The notes under the pieces are model-generated. The model worked only from the letters and a program-made list of their open reading frames with translations, was not told where the DNA came from and searched no databases. 6,084 nucleotides of DNA, taken from NCBI GenBank assembly GCA_027297005.1, contig JAPUIN010000222.1:1-6084 (forward strand), given 5' to 3'. Both the position numbers and the translations under genes were made by a program. Positions 1 to 6,084 of this stretch are shown piece after piece. Each line of letters begins with the position of its first letter. The stretch's first letter is position 1. The stretch comes from Acidobacteriota bacterium. Its GTDB lineage: Bacteria > Acidobacteriota > Polarisedimenticolia > Gp22-AA2.

Positions 1-2
1 GC

Positions 3-2249
3 AATTTCAATTCTGCAATCACCGGGAACGAGTTCGCTTCGTTCAACCGCAGCCTCTACGGCGCTCAGGCGACCTGGGCGAGCCTCCGTAAAGGCAAGGA
101 CGGCAAGCCTTTAGGCGAGGCGATCGTGTTCGGAGCCCTGCCCGAGACGCGCTCGGCCCATGACGAATTCGTCGGGACCGGCGGATCGCTCTATTTCCTG
201 CGGAACAAGAGCGTCGTCCCCGGGTCCGAAAAGGTCCGCCTGGAGGTCCGGGACCAGGTCACCGGCATCCCGGTTGCTAACGTAACTCGTAGGAATTACG
301 TTGATTACGAGATTGACTACGCGGAGGGACGGATCCTGTTCCGCACGCCTGTCCTGTCAGTGGCCGACGGCTCGACCATCATCAGCGACAGCCTGCTGAA
401 CGGGAACCCGGTCTTCGTGATTGTGGATTACGAGTTCTCGGACCTGTCCAGCACGTCGCTGGACGATTCGACCTACGGGGCGCGCGTGAAGCAGACGATC
501 GGCGACAGCGTGACGGTTGGCGTGACCTACGTCAAAGAGGACCGCGCCACCTCCGAGTACGAGCTGACGGGCGGTGACGTCCGACTGCGTCTCGGCAAGG
601 CGAGCGAGATCACGATGGAGTACAGCCGCAGCGAGAACGAGGTGCTGACACAGTACGAATCGCCGGACGGCGGCCTGCTGTTCAACCCGAAGCCGGTCGC
701 GGTGACCGGCAAGCCGGCCGATGCGTACCGCTTCGAGTTCGTCACCGGCGGCGGCCCGGTGCGCGCCACCGGCTACTTCCGGCACGTCGATGACGGGTTC
801 TCGTCGTCGTTCACGACGGGGGTCAATGAGACCGACCAGGTCGGAGGAACCGTGGCGTTCGCGATTGGGAAGAACGCGCAGGTCAAGCTGCTGTTCGACA
901 GCCTCGAGACGGCGACCATCTCGACGATCCAGACCGGCACCCTGCAGTACTTGCAGAAGATGGGCCGGGTCGACCTGACCCTCGAGGGGCGCTACCGCGA
1001 CACCGACATGGAGATCGGCTCCGACACCACCGAGGGGATCGGCGCCGTGCGCCTCGATTTCCACGCCACCCCGAAGCTGAAGTTCTTCGCTCGGTACCAG
1101 GACGACTTCATGCAGGAGATCGACGGCGCCGCGGCCACCAAGGGCCTGAAGCAGCAGATGACCGTCGGCGTCGACGCGAAAATCAGCCCGAAGGTGACGG
1201 CGCGGGCCGAGTACACCGATGCCGAGGTGGGTGATTCAGCGCTGGTCGGGGTGACCACGAAGGTGGACGAGAAAACGATGCTGTACGGGACCTACAGCAT
1301 GTCGCCCGACACCGGTGGCATGATGACCGGCATCCTCACGCTCGGCGCGAAGGCGGGGCTGGGGGAGCGCAGTCGTCTCTACACCGAGGAGCAGTTCAGG
1401 CGCAATGACCGTGAGATGACGACGACCAACGTCGTCGGCATCAACACGCGCCTCAGCGACCGGCTGGTGACTGACGTGTCGTTCGAGCGGTCAAATGTCG
1501 AGGCGACGGGCGGCGCGCCCGACACGCTGCGCCAGGCGGCGTCGGCGAGCATCGCCTTCGCGCATCCGCGCTTCAAGCTGCACACGAAGATCGAGATCAG
1601 GAATGACGAAAGCGCCACTATCGATCGCGATCAGTGGCTGACCAGCAATGCGATCGAGTTCAAGCTGTCTCGCGACCTCACCTTCCTCGGCCGTTTCAAC
1701 TACGGCGTCACCGAGGACAACCTGCTCGGCCAGGATGAGTCGGTCTACGACGAGCGCAGCGTCGGGGTTGCCCTCCGGCCGGTGGCGTACGACTGGATCC
1801 ACTTCCTCGGGCGCTACACGAGGGTGAGCAACCTGCCGCCGAGCAGCCAGACACTCGTTCGCGACGAGACGACCGACGAGGTGTTCTCGTTCCAGACCGT
1901 CATCGACCTGCATCGCAGGCTGACGCTGACCGAGAAATACGCGGTGCGCGATCGGGTCCTGTCGCCCGCGCTGCTGGCCGACCTGAAGAGCAGCATGAAG
2001 CTCTGGATCAACCGATTCGACTATCACCTGAGCGACAAGTGGGACGCGGCGCTCGAGTACCGCACCCTCACCATGAATGAGGGGGGGGACAACGAGGCCG
2101 ACGGCTTCCTGCTCGAGGTCAACAGACTGTTCCTGAATCATCTACGAGTGGGCGTCGGCTACAACTTCACTGACTTCACAGACAACGAGTTCTCGGCGAA
2201 CGACTACTCGGCGAAGGGATTCTTCTTCCGAATACAGGGCAAGTACTGA
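3..2249 (+). CDS. Large outer-membrane beta-barrel / surface protein, C-terminal part (5' truncated by window)
   Basis: Seen: the frame is open from the first complete codon at position 3 to TGA at 2247-2249, giving 748 residues with no start. The GTG at 126 falls inside a continuous protein segment (GEAIVFGALPETR) and has no ribosome binding site, so it is not the start. Window residues about 53-140 contain EFVGTGGSLYFLR, then EKVRLEVRD, DYEIDYAEGRILFR and VFVIVDYEF. This block resembles a conserved module I associate with large surface proteins of deltaproteobacterial-type genomes. From about residue 155 to the end the sequence alternates polar and hydrophobic residues in short strands (VTVGVTYVKED, WDAALEYRTL, LRVGVGYNFTDF) separated by Asp/Gly/Thr-rich turns. 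It ends in FFFRIQGKY, an amphipathic last strand with a C-terminal aromatic residue, as outer-membrane barrels have. There are no cysteines. Inference: an outer-membrane barrel, possibly a surface platform or transporter. The substrate is unknown, and no TonB box or plug can be judged because the N-terminus is missing. The FecR-domain gene follows after 24 bp. Confidence 0.8.
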   Translation, partial: NFNSAITGNEFASFNRSLYGAQATWASLRKGKDGKPLGEAIVFGALPETRSAHDEFVGTGGSLYFLRNKSVVPGSEKVRLEVRDQVTGIPVANVTRRNYVDYEIDYAEGRILFRTPVLSVADGSTIISDSLLNGNPVFVIVDYEFSDLSSTSLDDSTYGARVKQTIGDSVTVGVTYVKEDRATSEYELTGGDVRLRLGKASEITMEYSRSENEVLTQYESPDGGLLFNPKPVAVTGKPADAYRFEFVTGGGPVRATGYFRHVDDGFSSSFTTGVNETDQVGGTVAFAIGKNAQVKLLFDSLETATISTIQTGTLQYLQKMGRVDLTLEGRYRDTDMEIGSDTTEGIGAVRLDFHATPKLKFFARYQDDFMQEIDGAAATKGLKQQMTVGVDAKISPKVTARAEYTDAEVGDSALVGVTTKVDEKTMLYGTYSMSPDTGGMMTGILTLGAKAGLGERSRLYTEEQFRRNDREMTTTNVVGINTRLSDRLVTDVSFERSNVEATGGAPDTLRQAASASIAFAHPRFKLHTKIEIRNDESATIDRDQWLTSNAIEFKLSRDLTFLGRFNYGVTEDNLLGQDESVYDERSVGVALRPVAYDWIHFLGRYTRVSNLPPSSQTLVRDETTDEVFSFQTVIDLHRRLTLTEKYAVRDRVLSPALLADLKSSMKLWINRFDYHLSDKWDAALEYRTLTMNEGGDNEADGFLLEVNRLFLNHLRVGVGYNFTDFTDNEFSANDYSAKGFFFRIQGKY
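2081..2088 (+). repeat. G8 homopolymer inside the barrel gene
   Basis: Eight consecutive G encode part of Glu-Gly-Gly-Asp in a predicted loop between two C-terminal beta-strands of the barrel protein. The reading frame is intact at this length. A gain or loss of one G would remove the last strands and the C-terminal aromatic residue. The tract has the same length as the one that breaks the kinase gene downstream. Confidence 0.6.
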
Positions 2250-2273
2250 TCTGAGGATGGAGACGGGGGTTCC

Positions 2274-3593
2274 ATGAAAAAGGCGATCGTTATCGTGGCG
2301 CTGCTCCTGCTGTTCGGCGCTCTGGGCGGGGGCGGTTACTACCTCCTGCAATACGGCCTGCCCGGCGGATACCAGCCTGAGCAACCACCGGATCCGCCCG
2401 TTCAGGCTGACCTGCCTCCAGCCGACGATCTGCCGGTGCCGCAGCTGGCAGGCGATGCCCCGCCGGAGCTGGGGGATGCGGTTGCATCGCTCCGGGGGTT
2501 CAGCCGTACCGTCAAGACAAAGCGCGCCCAGAACCTCGCCTGGGAGGACGCCGAGACGAAGATGCTCCTGTACGACAACGATGCGATCCGGACCTTCGAA
2601 CGATCGTCAGCGACGATCGCCTTCGGCCAGAACGATATCGTCGAAGTCGATCAGAACGCACTGGTCGTGATCAAGCCGCGCCGATCGGTCGGCGAGGAGG
2701 AGGAGTTCGCCCTGGCGCTGCTCTCGCCCGAGTTCCTCGAAGGACTCGCTTCCAAGAGCGAGGCGGAGCAGCGGGAGGCGATCGCCGCTGAAGCCGAGAC
2801 GCGTATTATCCGGGTCCGGAGATCGAAGGGGACCACGGGCAAGAGTCGCATCGCTCTGAAGACCCTGCCCGATAGGTCGACGGCCATCACGTCGCTCTCG
2901 GGAACCCGCACGCTGGTCGGTCCGAAGGGTTCGGAAGTGGTCCTGAACGAGAAGATGGTCACGACGATTGGCCGGGATGGACAGCTGGCAAAGCCGCGGG
3001 CGCTCCCAGGCGTTCCGCTGCTGGCGGCGCCGAAAGACGGGGCGCGGTTCTCCTCCACCCGTAAGGCGCCACAAGTCGAGATGAGCTGGAGGCCGGTCCG
3101 CAACGCCGAGAAATACCGGGTGACCGTGGCCCACGATCGAAGCTTCAGGAAGATCTTCGCCGACGAGACGGTGCGGGGGACGTCGTTCCTCGTGCGCAAC
3201 GTCGGATCCGGCACCTACTACTGGCGCGTACGGGCCCAGGACCGGGACGGGTTCACCGGTACCTACAGCCGCACCCGCTCGTTCCGATCGCTCAATGACA
3301 AGACGCCGCCGAAGTTGACCATTCTGTTTCCGCCGGAGATGTTCCTCTCGCCCGGAGGGCAGGTCGAGATGAAAGGGAAGACAGAGCGCGGCGCGCGGGT
3401 CAAGGTCAACGGGCAGACGGTGTCCGTCGGCGCCGACGGGAGCTTCACTCACCTTCTCACCCTGAAGGAAGGCGTGAACCTGATCACGATCGAGGCGTCC
3501 GACGCGGCCGGCAACTTCGAGTATGGCCGCAGGGTGATCAACTACAGGGGGGCGAAGCGCTCCCGGGCTGCAGGGGTGTCGGGGGGACGATGA
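2274..3593 (+). CDS. Membrane-anchored FecR-domain protein with FN3-like and Ig-like modules
   Basis: Seen: 439 residues from ATG 2274, preceded by purine-rich GGAG (2259-2262) and a G5 run. Residues 3-29 form a Lys-Lys-led hydrophobic segment without a lipobox cysteine, so it is probably an uncleaved anchor or signal peptide. Residues 34-66 are a Pro/Asp-rich spacer. Residues 68-133 match the FecR fold pattern: a Trp-x3-Ala segment, then LLYDNDAIRT, SSATIAF and VEVDQNALVVI. An acidic/basic insertion (about 138-190) includes EEEE, and the FecR-like strands resume at about 195-240. Residues 246-338 look like a fibronectin-III-type module (VEMSWRPV, YYWRVRAQDRDG, TRSF). Residues 343-425 look like a bacterial Ig or glucodextranase-B-type module (PPKLTILFPP, ARVKVNGQ, EGVNLITIEASDAAGN). 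There are no cysteines. Known: FecR domains occur in anti-sigma regulators and in stand-alone envelope proteins. This one has no cytoplasmic anti-sigma segment and no adjacent ECF sigma gene, so it is unlikely to be a classic FecR. Inference: a periplasmic scaffold or binding protein that may contact the barrel protein. Its 3' end overlaps the kinase start by 4 bp. Confidence 0.85.
   Translation: MKKAIVIVALLLLFGALGGGGYYLLQYGLPGGYQPEQPPDPPVQADLPPADDLPVPQLAGDAPPELGDAVASLRGFSRTVKTKRAQNLAWEDAETKMLLYDNDAIRTFERSSATIAFGQNDIVEVDQNALVVIKPRRSVGEEEEFALALLSPEFLEGLASKSEAEQREAIAAEAETRIIRVRRSKGTTGKSRIALKTLPDRSTAITSLSGTRTLVGPKGSEVVLNEKMVTTIGRDGQLAKPRALPGVPLLAAPKDGARFSSTRKAPQVEMSWRPVRNAEKYRVTVAHDRSFRKIFADETVRGTSFLVRNVGSGTYYWRVRAQDRDGFTGTYSRTRSFRSLNDKTPPKLTILFPPEMFLSPGGQVEMKGKTERGARVKVNGQTVSVGADGSFTHLLTLKEGVNLITIEASDAAGNFEYGRRVINYRGAKRSRAAGVSGGR
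3590..3593 (+). other. ATGA stop/start overlap (translational coupling)
   Basis: The kinase ATG (3590-3592) overlaps the FecR-gene TGA (3591-3593). A G6-A run (3581-3587), three bases before the ATG, is the only nearby Shine-Dalgarno-like stretch. Known: such overlaps commonly couple translation of adjacent genes. This supports a shared mRNA and related amounts of the two envelope proteins. Confidence 0.75.
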
Positions 3594-4015
3594 ACCGTTT
3601 CGGCCTGCGCGCGAAGCTGCTGATCGGGATGTTCACCATCCTGTGCGCGTCGATCAGTCTGGTCGCCGGGCAGGCCATCATTCTCTTTCAGCAGGACAAG
3701 TCGTCCTACGTCTTCGATCTGAACGCCTCCCAGGCGATCCGGATCTCGGACGAGATTCAGTCGAACGTGAGACACCTGAAGGAGAAGATGCGGATCTTCT
3801 CCGAGGCGATCACAATGAAGGCGCCCGAGGGGGTCGATCCGCGCGACATCCTGCGGACGATGCTTCAGCAGTACCCGGAGTTCCTCCTGTTCAGCAGGCA
3901 GACCGAGGGGCAGCTTCACGAGATCTTCCGGTCTCCGGCGTTGAAGAAGGCCGGCATGACCGTCGCGATGCTGCATGAGGCGTACGAGGGGGGGGCGTCC
4001 CGTTCGACACACTGA
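3590..4015 (+). CDS. Sensor histidine kinase, N-terminal piece (first membrane helix and start of sensor domain) before a frame break
   Basis: Seen: ATG 3590 opens a 141-residue frame ending at TGA 4013-4015. Residues 1-8 are basic (MNRFGLRAK), and residues 9-32 form the first transmembrane helix. From about residue 34 a soluble segment begins with an amphipathic helix (SDEIQSNVRHLKEKMRIFSEAI), typical of the start of a periplasmic dCache-type sensor domain. The last six residues (ASRSTH) read out of frame after a G8 run. In the neighbouring frame the same sequence continues smoothly as GVPFDTLIPNRPHL and runs into the kinase piece below. The two frames are both open only between 3979 and 4012, and the G8 run lies in that interval. 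Joining them with one extra G (or a -1 slip) gives a single 616-residue kinase. As read, this piece alone would have no kinase activity. The start is supported by the overlap with the preceding gene and by the signal-anchor pattern. Confidence 0.8.
   Translation: MNRFGLRAKLLIGMFTILCASISLVAGQAIILFQQDKSSYVFDLNASQAIRISDEIQSNVRHLKEKMRIFSEAITMKAPEGVDPRDILRTMLQQYPEFLLFSRQTEGQLHEIFRSPALKKAGMTVAMLHEAYEGGASRSTH
3988..3995 (+). repeat. G8 homopolymer at the frame break in the kinase gene
   Basis: The upstream frame reads GAG GGG GGG GCG and stops 18 bases later. The downstream frame reads GGC GTC CCG from position 3994 and stays open to 5439. Nine G instead of eight, or a -1 ribosomal or polymerase slip on the G run, restores one continuous protein. 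Candidate causes are an undercalled homopolymer, a slipped-strand phase-variable tract, transcriptional slippage or a real inactivating mutation. Sequence alone does not separate them. Confidence 0.85.
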
Positions 4016-5439
4016 TCCCGAACCGGCCTCACCTGACCCGCCTGGATCTGTCGCAGACTCTCCCGACCTTCACCCTGGCACTGAAGACCGGGCCGGGCCC
4101 GACCTCCCCCTCAGGGAGCGTGCTGATCGCCGAGTGTCCCCTGAGCCGTCTCTACAACACGCACAGCGAGTCGGGGCTCTACGAGCTCTACATCATCGAT
4201 CGGGAGGGCCAGCCGTTCATCTCGTTTACCGGAGCATCCACGGCGGCCACTCCCGGCGCCCAGCCCGACGCGGCCGTCTTCGCCTCCCTGCTTCCCGAAT
4301 CGATCCAGACCGCCGGCACGCGGGAGTACATGGCGGGCGATGTTCCGATGCTGGCGGGTTACGCGCCGGTCGGGGATCTCGGCCTGTGGACCGTCGTCCA
4401 AATCCCGAAGGCGCATGCCCTCGCGGCGGCGCGCCGCCTGGCGTTCCGGTCGTTGCTGATCGCCGGTATCGTCTGCCTGGCCGGCATTGGTCTCGTCCTT
4501 CTGTTCGCCTCTTCAATCACCAAGTCGCTCATGGCGCTGATACGCGCGACCGAGCAGATCGGGAAGGGAGAGTTCGACGTTCAACTGCCGGTCGGAGGTG
4601 GGGACGAGATCGGCGAGCTGGGGGAGCGGTTCAAGAGGATGACCGAGGAGCTGTCGACCCGCGAGAAGGCGCTCAACGACGCCAACATGAGGCTGATGGA
4701 GTCGGAAAAGATGAGCGCGCTCGGCCAGCTCGGCGCTGGCATCGCCCACGAGGTGAAGAACCCGCTCACCTCGATCCGGGGATACGCTCAGATGGGCCTG
4801 CGCAAGGTGTCGCAGGATAATCCTCTCTACGATTACTTTCGCACCATCGAGAAGGAGACCGGGCGTTCCCTCGAGATCCTGAAGAACCTCCTGAAGTTCT
4901 CACGGCAGGAGACGGCGGAGCTGACCCTGATCGATCTGAACGCCGTCGTGATGGAGACCGTCAAGCTCGTCACCCACCAGCTGACCATGAAAAAGGTGGA
5001 TGCGTCGGCCGAGTTATCGGAGCAGCCGCTCTGGGTGATGGGGAATTCCAACCAGATCGAGCAGGTGCTGCTGAACCTGTTGATGAATGCCGGCGACGCT
5101 ATGGAAAACGGGGGGACGGTCAGGGCGGTGACCGACATCGAGAACGGACAGGCCCGGATCCGCGTCATCGACGACGGCGCCGGGATCCCGGCCCACGTCC
5201 TGGCCAAGATCTTCAACCCGTTTTTCACGACCAAGCCGGTCGGCAAGGGGACCGGACTCGGTCTCTCGGTCTCGTACGGCATCATCAAGGAGCACAAGGG
5301 GGAGATCCGGGCCTTCAGCGAACCGGGACACGGAACGACCTTCATCATCCAGATCCCGCTCTGTGAGCAGGCTGGCGGCGATGTGCCGCAGGCTGCCTCC
5401 GGTGGGGAAAAGCGGGTCAGGGTCATCAGCCTGCGGTGA
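3994..5439 (+). CDS. Sensor histidine kinase, C-terminal piece (rest of sensor, TM2, HAMP, HisKA, HATPase_c)
   Basis: Seen: this frame is open from 3979 to TGA 5437-5439. The first standard start codon in it is GTG 4120, which lies in mid-domain with AGGGAG only one base away, so it is unlikely to be a true start. Numbers are for the joined protein. Residues about 136-284 complete the periplasmic sensor (YELYIIDREGQPF, then YAPVGDLGLWTVVQIP), a dCache/PAS-like ending. TM2 is about 285-308. HAMP is about 308-360 (DEIGELGERFKRM). The H-box is GAGIAHEVKNPLTSI, with the phospho-accepting His387 encoded at 4747-4749. The N-box is NQIEQVLLNLLMNAGDAM (Asn500). G1 is DDGAGIP (528-534), the F-box is NPFFTTK and G2 is GKGTGLGLS (552-560). 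All catalytic motifs are present, and the HEVKNPL form is NtrB-like. Role: ATP-dependent autophosphorylation on periplasmic sensing, then transfer to a receiver. The obvious partner is the response regulator 9 bp downstream. The ligand is unknown. The intact catalytic core argues against long-standing decay despite the frame break. Confidence 0.9.
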   Translation, partial: GVPFDTLIPNRPHLTRLDLSQTLPTFTLALKTGPGPTSPSGSVLIAECPLSRLYNTHSESGLYELYIIDREGQPFISFTGASTAATPGAQPDAAVFASLLPESIQTAGTREYMAGDVPMLAGYAPVGDLGLWTVVQIPKAHALAAARRLAFRSLLIAGIVCLAGIGLVLLFASSITKSLMALIRATEQIGKGEFDVQLPVGGGDEIGELGERFKRMTEELSTREKALNDANMRLMESEKMSALGQLGAGIAHEVKNPLTSIRGYAQMGLRKVSQDNPLYDYFRTIEKETGRSLEILKNLLKFSRQETAELTLIDLNAVVMETVKLVTHQLTMKKVDASAELSEQPLWVMGNSNQIEQVLLNLLMNAGDAMENGGTVRAVTDIENGQARIRVIDDGAGIPAHVLAKIFNPFFTTKPVGKGTGLGLSVSYGIIKEHKGEIRAFSEPGHGTTFIIQIPLCEQAGGDVPQAASGGEKRVRVISLR

Positions 5440-5441
5440 GG
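5438..5441 (+). promoter_or_regulatory. Shine-Dalgarno GAGG for the response regulator
   Basis: GAGG overlaps the kinase stop codon and lies seven bases before GTG 5449. It supports GTG 5449 as the regulator start, and no other start codon lies nearby in that frame. The placement suggests that regulator translation follows kinase translation on the same mRNA. Confidence 0.5.
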
Positions 5442-5448
5442 TACTGAC

Positions 5449-6084
5449 GTGGAAACTATCAACGTCCTCGTAATTGACGACGACCCGAATATCCGGAAGC
5501 TGCTCGAGGAGCTGCTCGCCGGCAAGCCGAACTACAACCTGATGGTGGTCGGCGACGGGAAGTCGGCGGCCCGATGCTTCGCCGAGCAGCGCGTCGATGT
5601 TGTGCTGACCGACATCCACATGCCGGGGTTCACCGGGATTGAGCTGATGGCCGACATGAAGAAGCTCAAGTTCCAGCCGGAGATCCTGGTGATGACGGCC
5701 AACGCCACGCCGGAGAACGTCGAGAAGGCGCGCGCCATCGGCGCCCGCAGCCTGGTGCTCAAGCCGTTCGACAACCTCGAGGTGGTCGAGGAGGAGATCG
5801 AAAAGGCGGTGGCTGCCGCTCGCGAGTCGGCCGCTGCGGCAGGTGGCACCCCGCAGACTCAGGGGATCGAGGCGGCGCCTTCTGGTGAGCCTCAGCCGGA
5901 GCAGCCGGCCCCGGCCCCGCCCGCTCCACCCACTCCGGTCCCCCCGCAGGCGGCGCCGGCCGGCGCCGGCGGATCGACCGTCAAGGTTGAGAGACCGGAG
6001 ATCGATGCATGGAAGTCCCAGCTGGTCGGCAACGAGACCCCCGCCCCCGCGCCGGCTCCGGCCGTGAATAAGGCCGGCGGTGGG
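5449..6084 (+). CDS. Response regulator: receiver domain plus long Ala/Pro-rich linker, 3' end outside window
   Basis: Seen: GTG 5449 opens a frame with no stop to the window end (212 residues so far). Residues 1-121 are a complete receiver domain. It has acidic pocket residues Asp10-Asp12 (VLVIDDDPNIRKLL), phospho-accepting Asp55 (codon 5611-5613, LTDIHMPG), Thr83 (LVMTANA) and conserved Lys105 (LVLKPFD). The length and motifs are normal, so phosphorylation should work. After the last receiver helix (VEEEIEKAVAAARESAAAA), residues about 122-212 are a low-complexity Ala/Pro/Gly/Gln stretch. It includes a short less biased segment, VKVERPEIDAWKSQLVG, and then more Pro-Ala repeats. No AAA+, DNA-binding, GGDEF or other output domain has begun by the edge. 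In NtrC-type regulators the AAA+ domain usually follows the receiver much sooner, so a classic NtrC partner for this NtrB-like kinase is not supported. The regulator is probably phosphorylated by the adjacent kinase. Its output is unknown: a distal effector, or a receiver with a flexible protein-interaction tail. Confidence 0.9.
   Translation, partial: METINVLVIDDDPNIRKLLEELLAGKPNYNLMVVGDGKSAARCFAEQRVDVVLTDIHMPGFTGIELMADMKKLKFQPEILVMTANATPENVEKARAIGARSLVLKPFDNLEVVEEEIEKAVAAARESAAAAGGTPQTQGIEAAPSGEPQPEQPAPAPPAPPTPVPPQAAPAGAGGSTVKVERPEIDAWKSQLVGNETPAPAPAPAVNKAGGG
5951..5968. repeat. 18-bp perfect palindrome within the linker coding region
   Basis: CGGCGCCGG is followed directly by its reverse complement, with no loop. 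It lies inside a tandem of two CGGCGCCGGC units that encode Ala/Pro/Gly of the regulator linker. The low-complexity coding explains it well. No T-run follows, so it is not a terminator. Confidence 0.4.

Noticed and set aside
2601..2619. Hairpin with an 8-bp stem (CGATCGTC / GACGATCG) and a 3-base loop
   Set aside because: It is inside the FecR-domain coding sequence with no U-tract and no position relative to a gene end that would make it a terminator. It is probably chance.
2607..3452. Long minus-strand open frame opposite the FecR gene
   Set aside because: It has an Arg/Leu/Pro-biased composition with no domain signature, and it is fully antisense to a well-supported gene. The minus-strand frames at 1491-2141, 357-1064 and 4833-5525 were rejected for the same reason.
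4120..4122. GTG as the true start of a separate soluble-sensor kinase
   Set aside because: The coding pattern continues upstream in the same frame to the G8 run and completes the periplasmic domain begun by the previous piece. The purine run is only one base from the GTG, too close to act as a ribosome binding site.
3975..4820. 281-residue open frame on the + strand overlapping the kinase
   Set aside because: It is Arg/Pro/Gly-rich with no recognisable domain, and it lies out of frame with the clear sensor, HAMP and H-box coding. It is a shadow of GC-rich codon use.
1..6084. tRNA, rRNA, CRISPR array, insertion sequence, attachment site or riboswitch
   Set aside because: Nothing matching any of these was seen. 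The window is almost wholly protein-coding, with intergenic gaps of 24 and 9 bases only.

Overview
The window is GC-rich and densely coding, with every gene on the + strand. It suggests a Gram-negative, diderm bacterium: it encodes an outer-membrane beta-barrel, a periplasmic FecR-domain protein and a membrane sensor kinase. The style (large cysteine-free barrel protein, FecR plus Ig-like modules, Ala/Pro-rich linkers) recalls uncultured Acidobacteria or deltaproteobacterial-type lineages. That placement is an impression from protein style and codon use, not a demonstrated assignment.

Layout, left to right. (1) Positions 3-2249 hold the C-terminal 748 residues of a large surface or outer-membrane beta-barrel protein whose N-terminus lies outside the window. 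(2) Positions 2274-3593 encode a membrane-anchored FecR-domain protein with two Ig/FN3-like modules. (3) Positions 3590-5439 encode a dCache-HAMP-HisKA-HATPase sensor histidine kinase. It is split by a one-base frame break at a run of eight G (3988-3995), so it reads as two ORFs. (4) Positions 5449-6084 hold the start of a response regulator: a complete receiver domain and a long Ala/Pro-rich linker, open at the right edge.

The genes are packed as one transcription unit: 24 bp between the first two, a 4-bp ATGA overlap between FecR and the kinase, and 9 bp between the kinase and the regulator. I see no gap longer than 24 bp, no terminator and no obvious internal promoter. The simplest reading is an envelope module in which an outer-membrane barrel and a periplasmic FecR/Ig protein sit next to a two-component system with a periplasmic sensor domain. 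Functional coupling between the envelope pair and the two-component pair is inferred from gene order only.

The observations most worth checking are the G8 frame break in the kinase (sequencing error, phase-variable tract, slippage or true decay), the second identical G8 run in the barrel gene, and the regulator's missing output domain.
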